This document shows, in pieces, positions 60,041 through 64,000 of a stretch of 64,000 nt of DNA. The position numbers were made by a program, and so were the translations under genes. Under the pieces are notes generated by a model that had not been told where the DNA came from, searched no databases, and saw only the letters and a list, made by a program, of their open reading frames with translations. Positions within the stretch are counted from its first letter, which is position 1. Each line of letters begins with the position of its first letter. The DNA comes from Chloroflexota bacterium. Lineage in GTDB: Bacteria > Chloroflexota > Dormibacteria > Dormibacterales > Dormibacteraceae. The stretch spans positions 54,244 to 118,243 of the forward strand of contig VBIW01000041.1 of assembly GCA_005880915.1 (NCBI GenBank), written 5' to 3'.

Positions 60041-61303
60041 CTAATGCCCGTTGGGGCTCTTTTTGATCACGAGCGTCGCGTTGTGACCGCCGAACCCAAA
60101 CGAGTTCGAGATGGCGACATTGACATTCGCCTTGCGCGCCTTGTTGGGCACGTAGTCGAGGTCGCAATCAGGGTCAGGGTCGTCGAGGTTGATCGTCGGC
60201 GGAAGCAGGCCGCGGTCGAGGGCCAGCACGCATGCCGCCGCCTCGATCGCCCCGGCCGCACCGAGCAGGTGGCCGTGCACCGACTTGGTCGAGCTGACCG
60301 CCAGCTTGTAAGCGTGATCGCCGAAAACGGCCTTGATAGCCTTGGTCTCGGCCACGTCGCCGAGCTTGGTCGATGTGCCATGCGCGTTGACGTAACCGAC
60401 TTCGCTCGGGTCGACGCCACTTGATTCGAGCGCCTGCTTCATAGCGCGGGCGGCGCCCTTGCCCTCCGGCTGGGGAGCGGTGAAGTGATACATGTCGGCG
60501 CTCGCGCCGTAGCCGGCGATCTCCGCCAGGATCCGCGCCCCACGCTTCTTGGCGTGGTCCATGTCCTCGAGCACGAACATCACCGAGCCCTCACCCATGA
60601 CGAATCCGTCGCGGCCGAGGTCGAAGGGCCGGCAAGCCTTCTCAGGCTCGTCATTGCGCTCGCTCGTCGCCTTGATCTGACAGAAGGCGCCCATGGTGAG
60701 CGGGGTGATGGTTGCCTCAGAGCCGCCCGCGAGCATGGCGATCGCGTCGCCCCGCTTGATGATCTCGGACGCCTCGCCGATACCGTGCGCGCTGGACGCG
60801 CAAGCGCTCACGATGGCGTAGTTCGGGCCGCCCGCGTGGGTATGGATGGCGACGATGCCTGCCGCCATGTCGGCGATCATCATCGGCACCGTGAACGGGC
60901 TGATCCGCTTCGGCCCGCGCTCCATCAGCGCCGTGTGGCTCTTCTCGATCTCCTCCATGCCGCCGATGCCTGAGCTGACGATCACGCCCACGTCGTCTGG
61001 GTTCATCTGCGCAGGATCCAGGTCTGCCTGGGCCAGGGCCTGCTTCGACGCCGCAAGCGCAAACTGGCAGTAGCGGCCGATGTGGCGGGCCGTCTTGCGG
61101 TCCATGTATTCCTCGGCGTTGAAGCCTTTGACCTCAGCCGCGATCTTGGTGTCGAAGCCGGCGGTGTCGAAGCGGGTGATCATGCCGACGCCGGACACAC
61201 CCTCGATCATGTTCGACCAGACCGTCTCGAGGTCGCTGCCGATCGGGGTGACGAAACCCATGCCCGTGACAGCCACACGGCGTCCGTTGGAGTTAGATGT
61301 CAT
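60041..61303 (-). CDS. fabF: 3-oxoacyl-ACP synthase II
   Basis: 420 aa. The catalytic Cys is in IVSACASSAHGIGEA, and the two His residues in VNAHGTSTKLGD and SVHGHLLGAAGAIEA. It elongates acyl-ACP with malonyl-ACP. It is the first gene of the 12-gene operon. Start ATG 61303, six bases after TATGCT, so the operon mRNA starts leaderless; the in-frame extension to 61570 is not conserved. Confidence 0.95.
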   Translation of the reverse strand: MTSNSNGRRVAVTGMGFVTPIGSDLETVWSNMIEGVSGVGMITRFDTAGFDTKIAAEVKGFNAEEYMDRKTARHIGRYCQFALAASKQALAQADLDPAQMNPDDVGVIVSSGIGGMEEIEKSHTALMERGPKRISPFTVPMMIADMAAGIVAIHTHAGGPNYAIVSACASSAHGIGEASEIIKRGDAIAMLAGGSEATITPLTMGAFCQIKATSERNDEPEKACRPFDLGRDGFVMGEGSVMFVLEDMDHAKKRGARILAEIAGYGASADMYHFTAPQPEGKGAARAMKQALESSGVDPSEVGYVNAHGTSTKLGDVAETKAIKAVFGDHAYKLAVSSTKSVHGHLLGAAGAIEAAACVLALDRGLLPPTINLDDPDPDCDLDYVPNKARKANVNVAISNSFGFGGHNATLVIKKSPNGH

Positions 61304-61315
61304 ACCTCCAGCATA
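61304..61315 (-). promoter_or_regulatory. Leaderless -10 element of the fab operon
   Basis: TATGCT (61315-61310, minus), six bases, ATG 61303. The 6-base gap happens to read GGAGGT, but it is too close to the ATG to act as an SD. Confidence 0.6.
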
Positions 61316-61366
61316 GGGACGCCACGGCCAACCGACACCCGCCTGAGGTGGCAAAACCTGGACGAT

Positions 61367-61389
61367 TCTTTGGACTCGGAGTCCAAAGA
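61367..61389. promoter_or_regulatory. Perfect 23-bp palindrome upstream of the fab operon
   Basis: TCTTTGGACT-CGG-AGTCCAAAGA, arms of ten bases. It lies about 75 bases upstream of the fabF start and just after the stop of the PucR-type gene. It has no T-tract, so an operator for that regulator is more likely than a terminator; it may do both. Confidence 0.5.
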
Positions 61390-61394
61390 CGCGT

Positions 61395-62675
61395 TCAGAG
61401 CAGCTTCTGGAGGTCGAGCGCCAGCTGAAGCCGGAGCCTGGTCGCCGGCACGTCGAGGTCCTCGCCGAGCAGCTCCCGGAGCTTCTCCAGCCGGTACAGC
61501 ACGGTGTGGCGGTGGAGTCGCAGCGCAGCGGCGGCTTCCTTGACCGAGCCGCGCGCCAGGTAGGCCTCAAGGGTCTCGAGCAGCTGCTCGCGGTTGCGCA
61601 CCTTCGGGTCCATGAGGCGGCCCAGGCTGTGGGTCACGAACCTCTCGGCGAGCAGGGGGTTTTGCGCCAGCACGAGGTGCGGGATGACCTCGTCGTGGCC
61701 GTGCACCACCGCGTCGGGCCGCAACTTGCGTCCTGCCTCGAATGCCTGCTGCGCCTCCAGGTAGGAGCGGGCAACGCCGTGCAGGCCTCCGTGATAGCCG
61801 CCGATTCCGGCTCGCACACGCGCCCCGAGCTGGCCGGCGCGGTGGGCGACCTGCTCTTGAAGCTGGGTCACAAATTGACGGGCTGACTCGACGTCGGCCG
61901 GTGTTTCGGCGGGCCACAGCACGACCAGGGTGCTGGGGTCGGTGGCCAGGACGAGGGTGCCGCGGCGGAGCTCGAGCGATTCGGCGACCTCGGCCAGGGC
62001 CTGTCCGCCGCGCTCCCCGTCGCGGCTTCCCATCACCAGCTTGCAGACCACGGCGACGTAGCCGGCCAGAGTGAGTGGAGTGTTCAGCGCGAGCGCCTGG
62101 CGCTGCAGCTCGAGCTCGGTGTCGAAGTTGTCGCTGATCAGCGCGTGGAAGAGTCGCGCGTGGGCGCGCGTGCCCCGCTGCATGTGCTGTTCCCGCGCAT
62201 GGAGGTAGGCCTTGGTCACCTCGGCCGCCACCTGGTCGAGCGCCGCGAAGACGTAGTTGGCGATGAGCATGATGGCCTCGGGCGTCGCCTCTGGATGGCC
62301 ACGCCAGGCGCGCAGGATCTCGTCCCACGCAACTCGTGCCGCGATGCGGTACGCGGCCAGGATCGGTTCGACCGACTGGCTGCTCCGCGCCTGCAGGATG
62401 CCCAGCTGTGCGACTCGGCGCAGTTCCTCCTGGGTGGCGGGCCGCGCCTCGCGAGCGGTCGCCAGGAAGAGGTCGAGCCCGGCGGCGCAGGCCCGCACGA
62501 TGGCCTCGCGCTGCGGCGGGAGGCCTGTCGACGTGTCCCACCGGACCAGGGTCACCACGGCGCGGGCCATGTGCCTGGCCATGCCGGCATGCCGGCGCTC
62601 GAGCTCGTCGATCAGGCCCTGCGGAAGTCGCGGCGCGGCTTTGGCGGTCTTGGACCTGGCGGCCAGCTTTGCCAT
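61395..62675 (-). CDS. PucR-family regulator, FasR-like by context
   Basis: 426 aa. An N-terminal helical domain (RMA-HMARAVVTLVRWDTSTG region, ILAAYRIAARVAWDEILRAW) and a middle domain lead to a C-terminal PucR HTH (YLARGSVKEAAAALRLHRHT, VLYRLEKLRELLGEDL). PucR-type FasR of Streptomyces lies upstream of fab genes and activates them; the same arrangement is seen here. TATAGT (62689-62684) lies eight bases before ATG 62675, leaderless. The fab palindrome follows its stop. Confidence 0.85.
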   Translation of the reverse strand: MAKLAARSKTAKAAPRLPQGLIDELERRHAGMARHMARAVVTLVRWDTSTGLPPQREAIVRACAAGLDLFLATAREARPATQEELRRVAQLGILQARSSQSVEPILAAYRIAARVAWDEILRAWRGHPEATPEAIMLIANYVFAALDQVAAEVTKAYLHAREQHMQRGTRAHARLFHALISDNFDTELELQRQALALNTPLTLAGYVAVVCKLVMGSRDGERGGQALAEVAESLELRRGTLVLATDPSTLVVLWPAETPADVESARQFVTQLQEQVAHRAGQLGARVRAGIGGYHGGLHGVARSYLEAQQAFEAGRKLRPDAVVHGHDEVIPHLVLAQNPLLAERFVTHSLGRLMDPKVRNREQLLETLEAYLARGSVKEAAAALRLHRHTVLYRLEKLRELLGEDLDVPATRLRLQLALDLQKLL

Positions 62676-62689
62676 CCCGGTTGACTATA
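62676..62689 (-). promoter_or_regulatory. Leaderless -10 element of the PucR-type gene
   Basis: TATAGT read on minus at 62689-62684, eight bases before ATG 62675. Confidence 0.6.
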
Positions 62690-62730
62690 CGTTTCGCACT
62701 GCGGTTGGACACCGCGTCGACGCGGCGGGG

Positions 62731-63471
62731 CTAGCTGTGACTCTTCACGAAGTCGAGAATCCGTCGCCACGCGTCGTCGCATGCGTCCTTCCACTGCTCG
62801 TAGCCGCGGTCGAAAAAGCTGTGGGGCGCGCCCTCGTATACGTGCGACTGGACCGGCACCCCGGCGGCCTCCAGCTTGCGCACGAACTCTTGCGACTGTT
62901 CGAGAGGGGTTGCGGCATCCGCGCCGGCGATGAGGACCAGCAGCGGTGCCTTCATCTTCGAGACGTGGGGTTCGCTGCGCGATGGCCGGCCGTAGAAGCC
63001 GATGCAGCCGTTGAGGTCGGGGTGGAAGGCTGACTGGTTCCAGGAGTTCGAGCCGCCAAAACAGAAACCGACCGTGAAGACGGATTTCACGCCTCCGCCG
63101 TCCTTCGACTTGAGGTGCGCGATCGCGGCACCCACGTCGGCGGCGATGGTTTCCGGTGTGGTCTTTTCGACGTGGGGCATGTACTCGAAACTGTCGTCTC
63201 GATCGCCGATGCCCGCGGTCCGGCCGAAGTAGTCGAACGTCACTGCATCGATTCCGGTCTCGGCGAACCGTTGGGCCAGCTCGATGTAGAAGGGATGCAG
63301 CCCGCGGACGTCGGGGAGGACCACCATTCCCGCTCCGTTTGGTCTGGATGCGCGAGCGAAGTACGCGCCGAACTTCGTGCCGTCGGAGGAGGTGAGGACC
63401 AGGTCACCCTGGTCTGCGGCGGCGCCGCTGATCGGGGGCAGGGGTGGTCGGGCCTCGTCGTCGTAACACAC
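62731..63471 (-). CDS. Dienelactone hydrolase family protein
   Basis: 246 aa. The alpha/beta hydrolase nucleophile is Cys in TVGFCFGGSNSW, with the acid in LIAGADAATP and the His in GAPHSFFDRGY. Family members open lactone rings or act on related esters; the substrate is unknown. GTG 63471 is chosen (VCYDDEARPPL), with GAGAAT six bases upstream. Confidence 0.9.
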   Translation of the reverse strand: MCYDDEARPPLPPISGAAADQGDLVLTSSDGTKFGAYFARASRPNGAGMVVLPDVRGLHPFYIELAQRFAETGIDAVTFDYFGRTAGIGDRDDSFEYMPHVEKTTPETIAADVGAAIAHLKSKDGGGVKSVFTVGFCFGGSNSWNQSAFHPDLNGCIGFYGRPSRSEPHVSKMKAPLLVLIAGADAATPLEQSQEFVRKLEAAGVPVQSHVYEGAPHSFFDRGYEQWKDACDDAWRRILDFVKSHS

Positions 63472-63542
63472 GATTCGATTCTCGCTCAGTCGGAAAACGC
63501 ACGTTGAGGGTCGTTGGTTAGGCGGGCCTTGCACTCGCCTAG

Positions 63543-63757
63543 AGAACTTGGTGACGGACTGTGAAGGGGGTGTGATGGGTCCGTTTGGGTGGCCGGGTCA
63601 GGCGCCTTGGAGAAGTTGGCTACGGGGCTGTGAAGAGGGTGTGGTTGGGTGCGTCTGGGTGGCCGGGTCAGGTGCTTTGGAGAAGTTGGCTACGGGCTGT
63701 GAAGAGGGTGTGGTGGGTGCGCGATGGTGGCCGGCCCAGCGCTTGGTGAGGTTGGAG
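63543..63757. repeat. Three tandem 69-bp repeats
   Basis: Units begin with CTGTGAAG at 63559, 63628 and 63697, an exact 69-bp period. Copies 1 and 2 are very similar; copy 3 diverges after its first half. A partial unit precedes copy 1 (63543-63558). They fill the gap between the dienelactone hydrolase gene and the HNH gene. They are G/T-rich on the plus strand with almost no A-runs. An ORF of 70 codons across them is just a result of the 3-divisible period. Confidence 0.85.
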
Positions 63758-63782
63758 TGAACCTTTCTGCATGTTAGTTTAC

Positions 63783-63816
63783 TTGACACCGTACGTATGT
63801 TTGGTAGAATATTGAC
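63783..63816 (+). promoter_or_regulatory. Near-consensus leaderless promoter of the HNH gene
   Basis: TTGACA (63783-63788), a 16-base spacer, TAGAAT (63805-63810), six bases, ATG 63817. This is the best promoter in the window and the clearest example of the leaderless layout. Confidence 0.75.
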
Positions 63817-64000
63817 ATGGTCGAGCTGGTTCCTCAGGAGGTCGACGTCGCCTACGAGATGGTCGGCATCCGGCAGGCCATCGACTTGCTCGAGCTCCAG
63901 TTCTCCCGCCTCGCCGCCACCTTCGACAAAGGTGCCTACTGGGAGCAGGAGGGCTCCAACAGCCCGATCGACTGGATCCGCTTCAACTGCCACCTCACCT
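63817..64000 (+). CDS. DUF222/HNH endonuclease-type protein (13E12 family), truncated by window end
   Basis: The first 61 residues are visible. AIDLLELQFSRLAATFDKG and GSNSPIDWIRFNCHLT match the N-terminus of DUF222 proteins, which usually end in an HNH nuclease domain and occur in many copies in high-GC Gram-positives. The HNH part lies outside the window. The family is often treated as a repeat or mobile-type element. Confidence 0.75.
   Translation, partial: MVELVPQEVDVAYEMVGIRQAIDLLELQFSRLAATFDKGAYWEQEGSNSPIDWIRFNCHLT

Noticed and set aside
63559..63757. CRISPR-like array
   Set aside because: The repeats are contiguous 69-bp units without unique spacers, and no cas genes are present.
63548..63760. 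70-codon ORF across the tandem repeats
   Set aside because: The frame stays open because the 69-bp period is divisible by three; Trp/Gly-rich composition is unlike a protein.

Overview
The window is a contiguous, very gene-dense, high-GC bacterial chromosome segment with no rRNA, tRNA or CRISPR and no complete mobile element. The mixture of genes points to a deep-branching member of the Terrabacteria, most like Dormibacterota/Chloroflexota or a basal actinobacterium. It includes split LigD ligase and polymerase genes, an F420-type LLM enzyme, an LprG/P55 pair, a UPF0182 protein, a double-domain ThyX, a ClgR-like regulator next to ClpP, and a PucR-type regulator next to the fab genes. The lineage is an inference from gene content; no phylogenetic marker is present to settle it.

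Layout. 0.2-9.9 kb: an ECF sigma/partner pair, GDPD, a BchI-like AAA protein, DinB and EVE-domain genes, a second ECF sigma with a zinc anti-sigma, and an ABC exporter. 9.9-15.8 kb (minus): an operon with double ThyX, a tiny Arg-rich protein, type-2 asparaginase, an acetolactate-synthase-like enzyme, glutamate dehydrogenase and a membrane protein. 16-27.5 kb (mostly plus): methyltransferase-GNAT-flavoprotein, ClgR-ClpP-epimerase, UPF0182, a nuclease-like/HPRT fusion, a candidate structured RNA, then thiolase and cupin. 27.5-34.8 kb: alkyladenine glycosylase with a diguanylate cyclase, aldolase with MBL hydrolase, small genes, and an LLM oxidoreductase diverging from UppP. 34.8-41.3 kb: a flavoprotein, an RHH-like protein, and a minus-strand island (pilin-like, TrbL/VirB6-like, M23 peptidase, tail-less SSB) beside a lower-GC secreted/membrane gene and a TetR fusion protein. 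41.4-49.6 kb: a TetR-controlled methyltransferase/MFS pair, then an operon of LigD-ligase, LigD-polymerase, NDH-2, LprG and P55. 49.6-63.5 kb: methyltransferase, bactofilin, and a 12-gene minus operon running fabF-acpP-fabH-fabD-fabG-accD-accA-dtd and four amino-acid/transport genes, headed by a PucR/FasR-like regulator. 63.5-64 kb: 69-bp tandem repeats and the start of a DUF222/HNH (13E12-type) gene.

Gene expression. Genes are tightly coupled (ATGA, GTGA, TTGA overlaps). At least a dozen operon heads have a TANNNT-like -10 hexamer only 6-8 bases before the start codon, so they are probably transcribed as leaderless mRNAs. SD-led starts (ssb, pilin, acpP, fabH, bactofilin, thiolase) are the minority. 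Several convergent pairs overlap tail to tail.

Most noteworthy: the minus-strand structured RNA candidate at 25681-25867 (sigma70-like promoter, long-range stem, GNRA hairpin, intrinsic terminator); the T4SS-like mini-island at 36.9-39 kb; the TetR/beta-repeat fusion; the nuclease-like/HPRT fusion; an LprG-P55 export module joined to NHEJ-type LigD genes and NDH-2; a bidirectional -10 element; and probable non-ATG/GTG/TTG starts.
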